In this document: positions 25,731-34,932 of the stretch, in pieces | How positions within the stretch are numbered: position 1 is the first letter of the stretch | Layout of the letters: the number at the start of each line of letters is the position of its first letter | From: Achromobacter sp. RTa | GTDB taxonomy: Bacteria; Pseudomonadota; Gammaproteobacteria; Burkholderiales; Burkholderiaceae_B | Assembly (NCBI RefSeq): GCF_000757485.1 | Contig: NZ_JPYO01000034.1 | Span: 30,566-74,720 of the forward strand | Direction of reading: 5' to 3' | DNA: 44,155 nucleotides | The notes under the pieces: model-generated | What the model was told of the DNA's origin: nothing | The model's database searches: none | Seen by the model: the letters and a program-made list of their open reading frames with translations, nothing else | Made by a program: the position numbers and the translations under genes

Positions 25731-28607
25731 ATGCTAGAAACCGTCATCAAGCGCGACCGCGACATGGGCACGCCGGCGCGCGAGTCCGCCGAGACCGTCA
25801 CCCTCACCATCGACGGCCAGGCCATCACGGTGCCGGCCGGCACCTCGCTGATGCGCGCGGCCGCGGAAGCCGGCATCAACATCCCCAAGCTGTGCGCCAC
25901 GGACAGCCTGGAAGCCTTCGGCTCGTGCCGGCTCTGCCTCGTGCAGATCGACGGCCGCCGAGGCTACCCCGCCTCGTGCACGACCCCGGCCGAAAACGGC
26001 ATGGTCGTCCATACCGAGACGCCGAAGCTGCATGAACTGCGGCGCGGCGTCATGGAGCTCTACATCTCCGACCATCCGCTGGATTGCCTGACCTGCCCGG
26101 CCAACGGCGACTGCGAGCTGCAGGACATGGCCGGCGTGGTGGGGCTGCGCAACGTGCGCTACGGCTACGATGGCGCCAACCACCTGAAGAGCGAGAAGGA
26201 CGAATCCAACCCGTATTTCACCTATGACCCGTCCAAGTGCATCGTCTGCAACCGCTGCGTGCGCGCCTGCGAGGAAACGCAGGGCACGTTCGCGCTGACG
26301 ATTTCCGGCAAGGGCTTCGAATCGCGGGTGTCGCCGGGCCAGGACCAGCCGTTCCTGGACAGCGAATGCGTGTCCTGCGGCGCCTGTGTGCAGGCCTGTC
26401 CGACTTCGACCCTGCAGGAAAAGACCGTCATCATGATGGGCCAGGCCGAGCATTCGGTCGTGACCACCTGCGCGTACTGCGGCGTGGGCTGCGGCTTCAA
26501 GGCCGAAATGAAGGGCCAGGAAGTGGTGCGCATGGTGCCCTGGAAGGACGGCCAGGCCAATCGCGGCCATTCCTGCGTGAAGGGCCGCTTCGCCTGGGGC
26601 TACGCCACCCACAAGGAGCGCGTGCTCAAGCCCATGATCCGCAAGCGCATCACCGATCCCTGGAAGGAAGTGTCCTGGGACGAGGCGATCAACTACGCAG
26701 CCTCCGAATTCCGCCGCATCCAGGACCAGCACGGCCGCGACGCGGTCGGCGGCATTACGTCGTCGCGCTGCACCAATGAAGAGACCTGGCTGGTGCAGAA
26801 GCTGGTGCGCGCCGCCTTCGGCACCAACAACGTCGATACCTGCGCGCGGGTCTGCCACTCGCCCACCGGCTACGGCCTGAAGCAGACGCTGGGCGAATCC
26901 GCCGGCACCCAGACCTTCGATTCGGTCATGCATACCGACGTGGTCATCGTGATGGGCGCCAACCCCAGCAGCGGCCACCCGGTGTTCGCCTCGCGCCTGA
27001 AGCGCCGCCTGCGCCAGGGCGCCCGGCTGATCGTGATCGATCCGCGCCGAATCGAGCTCGTGAGTTCGCCGCACATCAAGGCCGATTTCCATCTGCAGGT
27101 GCGGCCGGGAACCAACACCGCGCTGCTGTCCTCGCTGGCGCATGTGATCGCCACCGAGGGGCTGATCGATGAGGCCTTCGTCGCCGAGCGCTGCGAAGCC
27201 AAGCCGTTCAAGGAATGGCGCGACTTCGTGTCGCTGCCCGAGAACTCGCCGGAAGCCATGGAGGAAATCACCGGCGTGCCCGCGCAGGCCGTGCGCGGCG
27301 CGGCCCGCCTGTACGCCACGGGCGGCAATGGCTCCATCTATTACGGCCTGGGCGTGACCGAGCACAGCCAGGGCTCGACCACGGTCATGGCGATCGCCAA
27401 CCTGGCGATGGCCACCGGCAACGTCGGCCGCGAAGGCGTGGGCGTGAATCCGCTGCGCGGACAGAACAATGTGCAGGGTTCGTGCGACATGGGCTCGTTC
27501 CCGCACGAACTGCCGGGCTACCGCCACATCTCCGACGACGCGGTGCGCGGCCAGTTCGAGCGCGACTGGGGCGTGACCCTGCAGCCCGAGCCCGGACTGC
27601 GCATTCCCAATATGTTCGATGCCGCGCTGGCCGGTTCGTTCAAGGGCCTGTACTGCCAGGGCGAGGACATCGTGCAGTCCGACCCCAACACCCAGCACGT
27701 GGCGGCCTCGCTGGCGGCCATGGAGTGCATCGTGGTGCAGGACCTGTTCCTGAACGAAACGGCGAAGTACGCGCACGTGTTCCTGCCCGGCTCCTCGTTC
27801 CTGGAGAAGGACGGCACCTTCACCAATGCAGAACGCCGCATCTCGCGCGTGCGCAAGGTGATGGAGCCCAAGAACGGCAAGTCCGACTGGGAAGTGACGG
27901 TGGCGCTTTCCAATGCGCTGGGCTATCCCATGGACTACCGCCACCCCAGCGAGATCATGGACGAGATCGCCCGCCTGACGCCGACCTTCGCCGGCGTCAG
28001 TTACGACAAGCTGGACAGGCTGGGCAGCCTGCAATGGCCGTGCAACGAGGAGGCGCCGGAAGGCACGCCGATCATGCACATCGACGAATTCGTGCGCGGC
28101 AAGGGCAGGTTCATGATCACCAAGTACGTCCCCACCGACGAACGCAGCACGCGCCGCTTCCCGCTGCTGCTGACGACGGGCCGCATCCTGTCCCAATACA
28201 ACGTGGGCGCGCAGACCCGGCGCACGCCGAACGTGGTGTGGCATGGCGAGGACTTGTTGGAGCTGCATCCGCAGGACGCGGAGGACCGCGGCGTGCGCGA
28301 CGGCGACTGGGTGGGCGTGCAGAGCCGCGCGGGCGAAACCGTGCTGCGCGCGACGCTCACCGACCGGGTGCAGCCGGGCGTGGTATACACCACGTTCCAC
28401 TTCCCCGAATCCGGCGCCAACGTCGTCACCACCGACAGCTCCGACTGGGCGACCAACTGCCCCGAGTACAAGGTGACCGCCGTGCAGGTCACGCGCGTTT
28501 CCCAGCCCTCGGAATGGCAGCGCCAATGGTCGCGCTTTGCCGACATCCAGCAAAAGCTCCTGCGCGAACGCGAGCGCGAAAGCGAAGCGGCGCTGGCCGG
28601 GAAATGA
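25731..28607 (+). CDS. fdsA: NAD-dependent formate dehydrogenase alpha (catalytic) subunit
   Basis: Oxidises formate to CO2 at a molybdenum bis-MGD centre. The 958-residue protein carries a [2Fe-2S] site (Cys55, 66, 69, 83), a His115-Cys119-Cys122-Cys128 [4Fe-4S] site and two ferredoxin clusters (Cys170/173/176/180 and 213/216/219/223). It also has the FdhF-type [4Fe-4S] motif (Cys247, 250, 254, 282). The metal ligand is Cys375 followed by His376 (RVCHSPTGYG), not selenocysteine. Layout and length match the oxygen-tolerant FdsA of Cupriavidus and Rhodobacter. The stop overlaps the fdsC start (ATGA). Confidence 0.97.
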   Translation: MLETVIKRDRDMGTPARESAETVTLTIDGQAITVPAGTSLMRAAAEAGINIPKLCATDSLEAFGSCRLCLVQIDGRRGYPASCTTPAENGMVVHTETPKLHELRRGVMELYISDHPLDCLTCPANGDCELQDMAGVVGLRNVRYGYDGANHLKSEKDESNPYFTYDPSKCIVCNRCVRACEETQGTFALTISGKGFESRVSPGQDQPFLDSECVSCGACVQACPTSTLQEKTVIMMGQAEHSVVTTCAYCGVGCGFKAEMKGQEVVRMVPWKDGQANRGHSCVKGRFAWGYATHKERVLKPMIRKRITDPWKEVSWDEAINYAASEFRRIQDQHGRDAVGGITSSRCTNEETWLVQKLVRAAFGTNNVDTCARVCHSPTGYGLKQTLGESAGTQTFDSVMHTDVVIVMGANPSSGHPVFASRLKRRLRQGARLIVIDPRRIELVSSPHIKADFHLQVRPGTNTALLSSLAHVIATEGLIDEAFVAERCEAKPFKEWRDFVSLPENSPEAMEEITGVPAQAVRGAARLYATGGNGSIYYGLGVTEHSQGSTTVMAIANLAMATGNVGREGVGVNPLRGQNNVQGSCDMGSFPHELPGYRHISDDAVRGQFERDWGVTLQPEPGLRIPNMFDAALAGSFKGLYCQGEDIVQSDPNTQHVAASLAAMECIVVQDLFLNETAKYAHVFLPGSSFLEKDGTFTNAERRISRVRKVMEPKNGKSDWEVTVALSNALGYPMDYRHPSEIMDEIARLTPTFAGVSYDKLDRLGSLQWPCNEEAPEGTPIMHIDEFVRGKGRFMITKYVPTDERSTRRFPLLLTTGRILSQYNVGAQTRRTPNVVWHGEDLLELHPQDAEDRGVRDGDWVGVQSRAGETVLRATLTDRVQPGVVYTTFHFPESGANVVTTDSSDWATNCPEYKVTAVQVTRVSQPSEWQRQWSRFADIQQKLLRERERESEAALAGK

Positions 28608-29461
28608 CCGCCGGACAGAACCGCCACGTCGCATCCATGCCCCCGCCACTGCCTACATCCCGCTCCGACTGCGCGCAGGTCCAGGTGACCCGCCTGCGCG
28701 CAGGAGCCATCGAGCCCGGCGCCGAAGCCGATTACGTTGCCCTGGAAACGCCGGTGGCGCTCGAATTCAACGGCATCAGCCACGCCACCATGCTGGCGAC
28801 CCCCGCCGACCTCGAGGATTTCGCCCTGGGCTTCGCGCTGTCCGAAGGCATCGTCTCGGGCGTCGGCGACGTGCGCGGCATCGACCTGCTGCCGCAACGC
28901 GATGGCATCGTGGTCCAGGTCGAGATCTCCACCGCCTGCGAGGTCCGGCTGAGATCCCGGCGGCGCGCCATGGCCGGCCGCACGGGGTGCGGCCTGTGCG
29001 GCGTGGAAACGCTGCCCGAGGTGCTGAGGCCCGTGGCGCCCATCGCCAACACCGCGCCCGTGCGTTTCCAGTCCGTGCTGGCCGCCATGCGCGACATCCG
29101 CGCGCTCCAGGCGCTGCATGACCTCACCGGCGCTACGCATGCCGCGGGCTGGGCCGGCGCCGACGGAACGATGACGCTGGTGCGCGAGGACGTGGGCCGC
29201 CACAACGCATTGGACAAGCTCATCGGCGCGCTGGCGCGCCAGGGCGCGCGCGCGGGCGACGGCATCGTCGCCGTGTCCAGCCGGGCCAGTTTCGAAATGG
29301 TGCAGAAGACGGCGTCGGCCGGGATCAGGGTGCTTGCGGCGGTATCCGCGCCCACCTCCCTGGCGATCCGCCTGGCGAACGAGGCCAACCTGACACTGCT
29401 CGGCTTCCTGCGCGGGGACGACGCCACGCTGTACGCCCACCCTGAACGCATCATTACCTGA
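28604..29461 (+). CDS. fdsC: formate dehydrogenase accessory sulfurtransferase FdhD/FdsC
   Basis: Binds the molybdenum cofactor and transfers sulfur to it before insertion into FdsA. The 285-residue protein shows FdhD signatures LEDFALGFALSEGI, the catalytic CGLCG motif (Cys129 and Cys132) and REDVGRHNALDKLIG. It starts in an ATGA overlap with fdsA, as expected for a dedicated maturation factor. It has a ~25-residue N-terminal extension with no signal peptide. Confidence 0.96.
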   Translation: MTAGQNRHVASMPPPLPTSRSDCAQVQVTRLRAGAIEPGAEADYVALETPVALEFNGISHATMLATPADLEDFALGFALSEGIVSGVGDVRGIDLLPQRDGIVVQVEISTACEVRLRSRRRAMAGRTGCGLCGVETLPEVLRPVAPIANTAPVRFQSVLAAMRDIRALQALHDLTGATHAAGWAGADGTMTLVREDVGRHNALDKLIGALARQGARAGDGIVAVSSRASFEMVQKTASAGIRVLAAVSAPTSLAIRLANEANLTLLGFLRGDDATLYAHPERIIT

Positions 29462-29479
29462 ACCGGACCTCACCCAAGC

Positions 29480-29737
29480 ATGGAAATCGGCAACCTCATC
29501 CGCATGGCCAATCGCATCGGCCAGTTCTTCGAAGCGATGCCCGACCGGCAGGAAGCGCTGGAAGGCGTGGCCAACCACATCCACAAATTCTGGGAGCCGC
29601 GCATGCGCAACGAGCTCCTGGATTTCCTGGCGCAGCAGCCCGACGGCGATGCCGGCGAAGAACGCCTGCATCCCCTGGTGCTGGAAGCGGTCACGCAGAA
29701 CCGCGAGCGCCTTACCCCGCTTGCCCGCGCGCAGTAG
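29480..29737 (+). CDS. fdsD: formate dehydrogenase delta subunit
   Basis: An 85-residue helical protein of the FdsD family (LIRMANRIGQFFEAMPDRQEAL ... HIHKFWEPRMRNELL). In homologous operons it is required for active enzyme and associates with the complex. It is the last gene of fdsGBACD, 18 nt after fdsC, and is followed by a terminator. Confidence 0.95.
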   Translation: MEIGNLIRMANRIGQFFEAMPDRQEALEGVANHIHKFWEPRMRNELLDFLAQQPDGDAGEERLHPLVLEAVTQNRERLTPLARAQ

Positions 29738-29753
29738 GCAACACGGCGCGAAG

Positions 29754-29797
29754 AAGGGCGAAGCTGCTACATTGGCAGCCCGCGCCCTTTTTCTTTT
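29754..29797 (+). terminator. intrinsic terminator of the fds operon
   Basis: An outer stem AAGGGCG/CGCCCTT (29754-29760, 29783-29789) and an inner stem GCTGC/GCAGC (29763-29767, 29775-29779) are followed by a long T-rich run (29788-29797), just after fdsD. Confidence 0.8.
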
Positions 29798-29850
29798 GCG
29801 TCCCGAATGATTCCCCTGCCCCGCGCGCCCCGACCTGCTGGAGCCCCACG

Positions 29851-30969
29851 TTGACCGTCCCCGAAATCCTCTGGGAAGAAAACCAGACCCCGCGCGCCGC
29901 GCGCTGGCGCTCCGAAAGCGGCGCCGCGCCGCCCAAGCGCGTCGTGCTCGCGGACGACACCCTCACTGCGGACATGGCGTATCGCCAGGCCTGCGAAGGC
30001 GTCGGGCTGCTGTGGCGCGGCGACTTCCAGAACGCCCGGCAACTGCTGCAGGCCATGACGCGCCGCGTCGACAAGCGCCCCCGCAAGCCCGTGGACACCC
30101 TGCTGGACGCCTTCAACCAGCACCGCCAGATCCAGTCGCAGCGCGCGCGCATTCTCGGCATGCTGCTGATCCCCTTCGACGCCGGCCACGGCATCCCCCT
30201 GCGCCGCGCGCCCGACGCGCGCCTGGCCTGCGAAGCGGCCCACGGCCCCGCCGCCGAGCCGTACGTGGCGTCTTTGAGAGAGCTGCTGGGCCTGATCGGC
30301 GCCTTCGAATGGCGCAAGAAGGGCGTGGAGATTCCCGCGCTGGGCGCCCGCATCCATCCGCATTACGGCGTCTTCTCGCCCGTGCGAGGCGAATACGTGG
30401 AGCTGGTGGCGCGCGCGCCGCTGCCGCCCGGCGATACCGCCTTCGATATCGGCACGGGCACCGGCGTGCTGGCGGCCGTGCTGGCGCGGCGCGGCATCAA
30501 GCGGATCGTGGGCACTGACCAGGATGCCCGCGCGCTGGTCTGCGCCCGCGACAACCTGAAACGCCTGGGCCTCGAAAAACAGGTGGAGCTTGCGCAGGCC
30601 GACCTGTATCCGGAGGGCCGGGCGTCGCTGGTCGTCTGCAATCCGCCCTGGCTTCCGGCACGCCCCAGCTCGCCGGTGGAACATGCCGTCTATGACCCCG
30701 ACAGCCGCATGCTGCGCGGCTTTCTGGGCGGGCTCGCGGCGCATCTCGCGCCCGCAGGAGAAGGCTGGCTGATCCTGTCCGACCTGGCCGAACACCTGGG
30801 CCTGCGCAGCCGCGAACAGCTTCTGGAAATGTTCCGCCAGGCCGGCCTGCGCGTGGTGGACCGGCTCGATACCCGCCCCACGCACGGACGCGCCAAGGAT
30901 CCGTCCGACCCGCTCCATGCGGCGCGCTCGAAGGAAGTCACGTCGCTCTGGCGCCTGGCTGCCGCGTAA
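29851..30969 (+). CDS. class I SAM-dependent methyltransferase, PrmC-like
   Basis: A 372-residue protein with a C-terminal Rossmann methyltransferase domain (about residues 180-330). It has the SAM-binding FDIGTGTGVLAAVLARRG and the catalytic VCNPPWLP, the NPPW signature of enzymes that methylate amide or exocyclic amine nitrogen (PrmC, RsmC types). The N-terminal ~170 residues are not recognised. No ATG fits; TTG 29851 with CTGGAG upstream was chosen. It probably modifies a protein or RNA. It is not PrmC itself on layout. Confidence 0.82.
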   Translation: MTVPEILWEENQTPRAARWRSESGAAPPKRVVLADDTLTADMAYRQACEGVGLLWRGDFQNARQLLQAMTRRVDKRPRKPVDTLLDAFNQHRQIQSQRARILGMLLIPFDAGHGIPLRRAPDARLACEAAHGPAAEPYVASLRELLGLIGAFEWRKKGVEIPALGARIHPHYGVFSPVRGEYVELVARAPLPPGDTAFDIGTGTGVLAAVLARRGIKRIVGTDQDARALVCARDNLKRLGLEKQVELAQADLYPEGRASLVVCNPPWLPARPSSPVEHAVYDPDSRMLRGFLGGLAAHLAPAGEGWLILSDLAEHLGLRSREQLLEMFRQAGLRVVDRLDTRPTHGRAKDPSDPLHAARSKEVTSLWRLAAA

Positions 30970-30973
30970 CCCC

Positions 30974-30996
30974 GGCGCGGGCCTCCGGCCCGCGCC
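30974..30996. terminator. GC-rich hairpin between convergent genes
   Basis: A perfect 10-bp stem (GGCGCGGGCC 30974-30983, GGCCCGCGCC 30987-30996) with a 3-nt loop, between the methyltransferase and the convergent DUF1345 gene. The stem core is identical to that at 6078-6104. There is no T run. Confidence 0.5.
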
Positions 30997-30999
30997 CGG

Positions 31000-31683
31000 C
31001 TACACCCGCCCCGCCGCCACGTTCACGCTGATGGCGATGATGAAGACGTTGAAGAAAAAGGCGATGACGCTGTGCGTCAGGGCGGTGCGGCGCAGCCGAC
31101 GGTTCACGATCTGCACGTCCGACACCTGGAACGTCATGCCCAACACCAGCGCGAAATAGGCGAAATCCCAGTAGTCGGGCTCTTCCGTGCCCGGGAAGTC
31201 CAACCCCTTGTGCATGGCGTTGCGATGGCCGTAATAGCCATGGGCGTAATGCAGCGCGAAGATCATGTTCATGTAGAGCCACGACAGGATGATGGTCGCC
31301 GCGGCGGCCAGCATGGCGATCGCACTGCCCGCGCCGCCCTCGCCCTGCAGTTCCACCCACAAGGCCATCATCACCATGCACGACAGCGCCACGCTGCTCC
31401 ACAGCACTCCGGAGCGCCCGACGTCCTGTTCCTGGGCATGGCGGCGCATGGACTCGGCGCTGGTCCGGCCGAATACGCGGGCCGTCGCCACCAGGAAGAC
31501 GAGCGCCCCGGCGTCGAACCCTAGCAGCAGCGCCAGCATCAGCTGCACGCCGGCGGCGTACAGGCCGGCCGCCATGACGAGCAGCAGGCCCGCGCACAGC
31601 ACGAGGCGCAGATGCGCGTGGAAGAACGGCAGGCTGCCGGCGGATGGTGCGGAGGTCTCGGGCTCGAAGTCCTTGAGCGGCAT
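31000..31683 (-). CDS. DUF1345 family membrane protein
   Basis: A 227-residue inner-membrane protein with about five hydrophobic helices and DUF1345 signatures ([30 protein letters not shown], then [16 protein letters not shown]). Its function is unknown. It stands between a methyltransferase and chromate transporter genes without obvious link to either. Start ATG 31683 with an AGGAG-like site upstream. Confidence 0.88.
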   Translation of the reverse strand: MPLKDFEPETSAPSAGSLPFFHAHLRLVLCAGLLLVMAAGLYAAGVQLMLALLLGFDAGALVFLVATARVFGRTSAESMRRHAQEQDVGRSGVLWSSVALSCMVMMALWVELQGEGGAGSAIAMLAAAATIILSWLYMNMIFALHYAHGYYGHRNAMHKGLDFPGTEEPDYWDFAYFALVLGMTFQVSDVQIVNRRLRRTALTHSVIAFFFNVFIIAISVNVAAGRV

Positions 31684-31752
31684 GGCAGGCTCCTGCGCTC
31701 GGCTCCCCCGGGCCTTGCGCCCGCGGGGCCTTTCCGGATTGAAGCCCCTACC

Positions 31753-32277
31753 CTAACCGATGCCGAGCAAACCGGCCAGCGCGCCGCCGAACAGCAGCCA
31801 CAGGGGATGGATGCGGGTGACGCTGCCCAGCAGCGCCACCACGGCGGTAATGATCCCCAGCAGCCAGGTATGGACCGACGCCTCGGTAATGAGCGCCGCG
31901 CTGGCGGCCACCAGCCCCACCGTCATCGGGAAGATGCCCGCCTGGACGACGCCGCGCCACGGACGGTCCTTGAATCGCTCCCACAGCCCCAGGGCAATGA
32001 CCGTGATGACGGAGGACGGGCCGAACTTGGCGATGGTGGTGACCAGCATGCCCAGCCCTCCGGCCACGTGCCAGCCGACCAGCGTGACCACCATGAGGTT
32101 GGGGCCCGGCGCGGCCTGCCCCAGGGCGAAAAGCGCGGAGAAATCCGCCGCCGTCATCCAGCCGTGCACCTCCACCACCTGGCGCTGCATCTCCGGCAGG
32201 ATGGTATTGCCCCCGCCGAAAGCCAGCACGGACAGCTCGGAAAAGATCAGGGCCAGGGCTATCAGGGTATGGATCAT
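31753..32277 (-). CDS. chromate transporter (CHR), second half-size subunit
   Basis: A 174-residue half-length CHR-family membrane protein with the family motifs FGGGNTILPEMQRQVV and LGQAAPGPNLMVV. In short-chain CHR systems two half proteins together make one transporter, which exports chromate in exchange with sulfate or other anions. It starts in an ATGA overlap with the other half-size gene. The role as chromate exporter is a family assignment, not shown. Confidence 0.9.
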   Translation of the reverse strand: MIHTLIALALIFSELSVLAFGGGNTILPEMQRQVVEVHGWMTAADFSALFALGQAAPGPNLMVVTLVGWHVAGGLGMLVTTIAKFGPSSVITVIALGLWERFKDRPWRGVVQAGIFPMTVGLVAASAALITEASVHTWLLGIITAVVALLGSVTRIHPLWLLFGGALAGLLGIG

Positions 32278-32849
32278 CGACGCTGCCTCCAGACCATCAG
32301 GATGCTCAGCGGCGTCAGCACCGCCATGGTGGGCAGGAGCGGGATCCGCAGCACCGCGATGGCGATGAAACAGGCCGTGGCGACCAGGCCCGCCAGCCAG
32401 TCCCTGCGCTTGAGCACCGGGGCGCCGATCTTCACCGCCATCGAGATCAGAAGCCCCGCAGCCGCGGCCGCCAGGCCGGCGAACAGGTGCTGGATGTGCG
32501 GATCGTCCTGGAACCGGTCGTACACCATGCCCAGCAGGACCACGATGGCCGATGGCGCCAGGATCAGGCCCATCAGCGCCGCGAAAGCCCCCCGCGGGCC
32601 GCGGAACTTCATGCCCAGCGCCACCGACAGGTTGATGATGTTGCCGCCGGGCAGGAACTGGCACAGCCCGAGCAGGTCGGTGAATTCCGGGCCGCTGAGC
32701 CAGCGGTGCTTTTCGACGACCATGCGGCGCGCCAGCGGCAGCGCGCCGCCGAAGGCGGTCAGGCCCAGCATGAGAAAGCCGTAGAACAGTTGCCCGCAAG
32801 TGGGCGGAGGCCGGAGCCCGGCCTCAGGGGTGGAAGGTACTGCGTTCAT
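32274..32849 (-). CDS. chromate transporter (CHR), first half-size subunit
   Basis: The partner half-length CHR protein of about 191 residues. Motifs are FLMLGLTAFGGALPLARRMVV and LCQFLPGGNIINLSVALG. The start is uncertain. ATG 32849 (MNAVPSTPEAG) gives a normal N-terminus but lacks a strong ribosome site; ATG near 32906 or GTG 32945 would extend it. It is divergent from a LysR regulator that may control the pair. Confidence 0.88.
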   Translation of the reverse strand: MNAVPSTPEAGLRPPPTCGQLFYGFLMLGLTAFGGALPLARRMVVEKHRWLSGPEFTDLLGLCQFLPGGNIINLSVALGMKFRGPRGAFAALMGLILAPSAIVVLLGMVYDRFQDDPHIQHLFAGLAAAAAGLLISMAVKIGAPVLKRRDWLAGLVATACFIAIAVLRIPLLPTMAVLTPLSILMVWRQRR

Positions 32850-33008
32850 GGTTTTTATGGCCGCGTTGCTCCGGGACAACCCACCGTCCGGAGGCGGCGC
32901 GGGCATCTTGTGCCGCCGGCAGGGCCGGCGCGTGGGAGCGGACACGATGGTATTCGGGGGTGGACAAAGAGATTGCAGCCTACTCCTCCACCAAGATAAT
33001 GTCTAATA

Positions 33009-33023
33009 TATGACTTATTCATA
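33009..33023. promoter_or_regulatory. candidate LysR-type operator
   Basis: TATGA-N5-TCATA (33009-33023) is a perfect 5-bp inverted repeat in the AT-rich stretch just before the LysR start, in the gap divergent to the chromate transporter genes. It has the short dyad form typical for LysR-type regulators. Confidence 0.4.
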
Positions 33024-33040
33024 AACCATATCGATTACAT

Positions 33041-33967
33041 ATGGCATCCGTAGACTTGCGCCTGCTGCGCTACTTCGTGGCCGTGGCCGAGGAATCCCAC
33101 CTGACCAAGGCCGCGGCGCGGCTGGGCATCCGCCAGCCGCCGCTGTCCCAGCAGATCCGCGTGCTGGAACAGGAACTGGGGGTCACGCTGTTCCACCGCC
33201 TGCCGCGCGGCATGGAACTGACCGAAAGCGGCCGCGCGCTGCTGGACGACGCGCGCAACATCATCGCGCTGACGGAACAGGCGGTGGAAGGCGTGCGCCG
33301 CGTATCGCTGGGCGAGGCCGGACGCCTGACCGTCGGGTTCACGGGATCGGCCGCCTTCCACCCCTTCGTGCCTTCCGTGATCCGGCGCTTCCGCGAAAGC
33401 GCGCCGAACGTGCGGCTGGTGCTCGAGGAAAGCAGCACCGGCGAACTGATGGAAGACGTCAGCGAGGGCCGCGTGGACGTGGCCTTCATCCGCGGGGCCT
33501 ACGGCCCGGACCGCGGCGTGGTGGTGGAAACGGTGCTGGAAGAAACCATGCTGGCCGCGTTTCCCGCCGACCATCCTGCCGTCAAGGGGCGCGCGCGCAA
33601 ACGCATCGCACTGTCCGAACTCGCGGACGAATCCCTGATCCTCTACCGCCGCCACAGCGGCCCGGGCCTGTACGACGCGATCATCAGCGCCTGCAGCGCC
33701 GCCGGGTTCAGCCCGCGCGTCGCCCAGGAAGCGCCGCGCATGCTGTCCACGCTGAGCCTCGTGGCCGCGGGCCTGGGCGTTTCCCTGGTGCCCGCGTCTC
33801 TGCGCCGGGTGAACATCGAGGGCGTGGTCTACATCAGCGTGAGCCAGCCGACGGAACTACGGGCTCCGCTGAACCTGATCTGGCGCGACGCGCCCCTGTC
33901 CGGCGCGGCGCGCAGGCTGATCGAAGAAGCGCGCCAGCACCGCAAGGAATCCCTGGCCCAGGGCTGA
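33041..33967 (+). CDS. LysR-type transcriptional regulator
   Basis: A 308-residue regulator. An N-terminal LysR helix-turn-helix (about residues 3-62, LRYFVAVAEESHLTKAAARLGIRQPPLSQQI) is followed by a LysR substrate-binding domain (about 90-295). The sequence resembles the BenM/CatM-like branch. It is divergent from the chromate transporter pair and may regulate it. The inducer is not predictable. Confidence 0.92.
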   Translation: MASVDLRLLRYFVAVAEESHLTKAAARLGIRQPPLSQQIRVLEQELGVTLFHRLPRGMELTESGRALLDDARNIIALTEQAVEGVRRVSLGEAGRLTVGFTGSAAFHPFVPSVIRRFRESAPNVRLVLEESSTGELMEDVSEGRVDVAFIRGAYGPDRGVVVETVLEETMLAAFPADHPAVKGRARKRIALSELADESLILYRRHSGPGLYDAIISACSAAGFSPRVAQEAPRMLSTLSLVAAGLGVSLVPASLRRVNIEGVVYISVSQPTELRAPLNLIWRDAPLSGAARRLIEEARQHRKESLAQG

Positions 33968-34025
33968 GCGGCCCGCTGCCGTCCTGGCGCTACACTGCCG
34001 GACACCCGCAATCCGTATTGCTTCC

Positions 34026-34829
34026 ATGTTTTCCGAATCTCCCATCGGCATCTACGACTCCGGCGTCGGCGGCCTGAGCGTGCTGCGCGCCATCGGCGAC
34101 GCCCTGCCCCACGAATCCCTGCTCTACGTAGCCGATTCCGCCCACGTGCCCTATGGCGAAAAGACGCAGGAATACGTGGAGCGCCGCGCCAGCACGCTGG
34201 CCGACTATTTCGTGTCGCGCGGGGCCAAGGCCATGGTGGTGGCCTGCAACACGGCAACCGCCGCGGCCATCGCGCAGCTGCGCCAGCGCCATCCCGGGCT
34301 GGCCATCATCGGCGTGGAGCCCGCCATCAAGCCGGCGGCGCACCTGACCCACAGCGGCGTGGTCGGCGTGTTCGCCACCACGGGCACGCTGGCCAGTCCC
34401 AAGTTCGCCGCCCTGGTCCGGCGCGAAGCCCCCGAAGTCCGCATCCTGTTCAGGCCCTGCCCCGAATGGGTGCGGCTGGTGGAACGGGGCGTGCTCGACG
34501 GCCCCGAGGCCGAGGCCGCCGTACGCGCCCCCGTCGCGGAACTGCGGGAAGCAGGCGCGGACGTGCTGGTGCTGGGCTGCACGCATTTTCCCTTCCTGCG
34601 CGATGCGATCCAGGCGGCGGCCGGCCCCGGCGTGCCGTTGCTGGAAACCGGCGCTCCCGTGGCGCGCCGGCTGCGCCATCAATTGCAGGAGCGCGGCCTG
34701 CTGCGCACCGGCGGCCCCGGCCGGCTGCGGCTGGAAACCAGCGGCGGCGCCGACGCCCTGGCCCGCCAGGCCAGCCTCCTGCTCGGCCAGCCCCTGTCCG
34801 CGGACACCCTGGCCGAACGCTGGCGCTGA
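34026..34829 (+). CDS. murI: glutamate racemase
   Basis: Interconverts L- and D-glutamate and supplies D-glutamate for peptidoglycan. The 267-residue protein has the N-terminal IGIYDSGVGGLSVLR motif, YVADSAHVPYG, and the two catalytic cysteines Cys74 (VACNTAT) and Cys185 (GCTHFPF). Length and motifs are standard. It runs in the same direction as the LysR gene but is probably transcribed separately. Confidence 0.97.
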   Translation: MFSESPIGIYDSGVGGLSVLRAIGDALPHESLLYVADSAHVPYGEKTQEYVERRASTLADYFVSRGAKAMVVACNTATAAAIAQLRQRHPGLAIIGVEPAIKPAAHLTHSGVVGVFATTGTLASPKFAALVRREAPEVRILFRPCPEWVRLVERGVLDGPEAEAAVRAPVAELREAGADVLVLGCTHFPFLRDAIQAAAGPGVPLLETGAPVARRLRHQLQERGLLRTGGPGRLRLETSGGADALARQASLLLGQPLSADTLAERWR

Positions 34830-34843
34830 TCGGCCGCGGTTTG

Positions 34844-34870
34844 ATCCCGCGCATTTCGCGCTGGCGGGAT
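34844..34870. terminator. hairpin after murI
   Basis: A perfect 7-bp stem (ATCCCGC 34844-34850, GCGGGAT 34864-34870) lies in the gap between murI and the first uspA gene, 15 nt after the murI stop. There is no T run, so termination strength is doubtful. Confidence 0.4.
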
Positions 34871-34932
34871 TCGGCGAATAATGGGGATACCGTGGGCGGC
34901 ACCTCGCCTGCGGCGCGCGCAAGGAGACGCTA

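Noticed and set aside
25731..28607. Selenocysteine formate dehydrogenase
   Set aside because: The metal-ligand position is a cysteine codon (Cys375) and there is no in-frame TGA.
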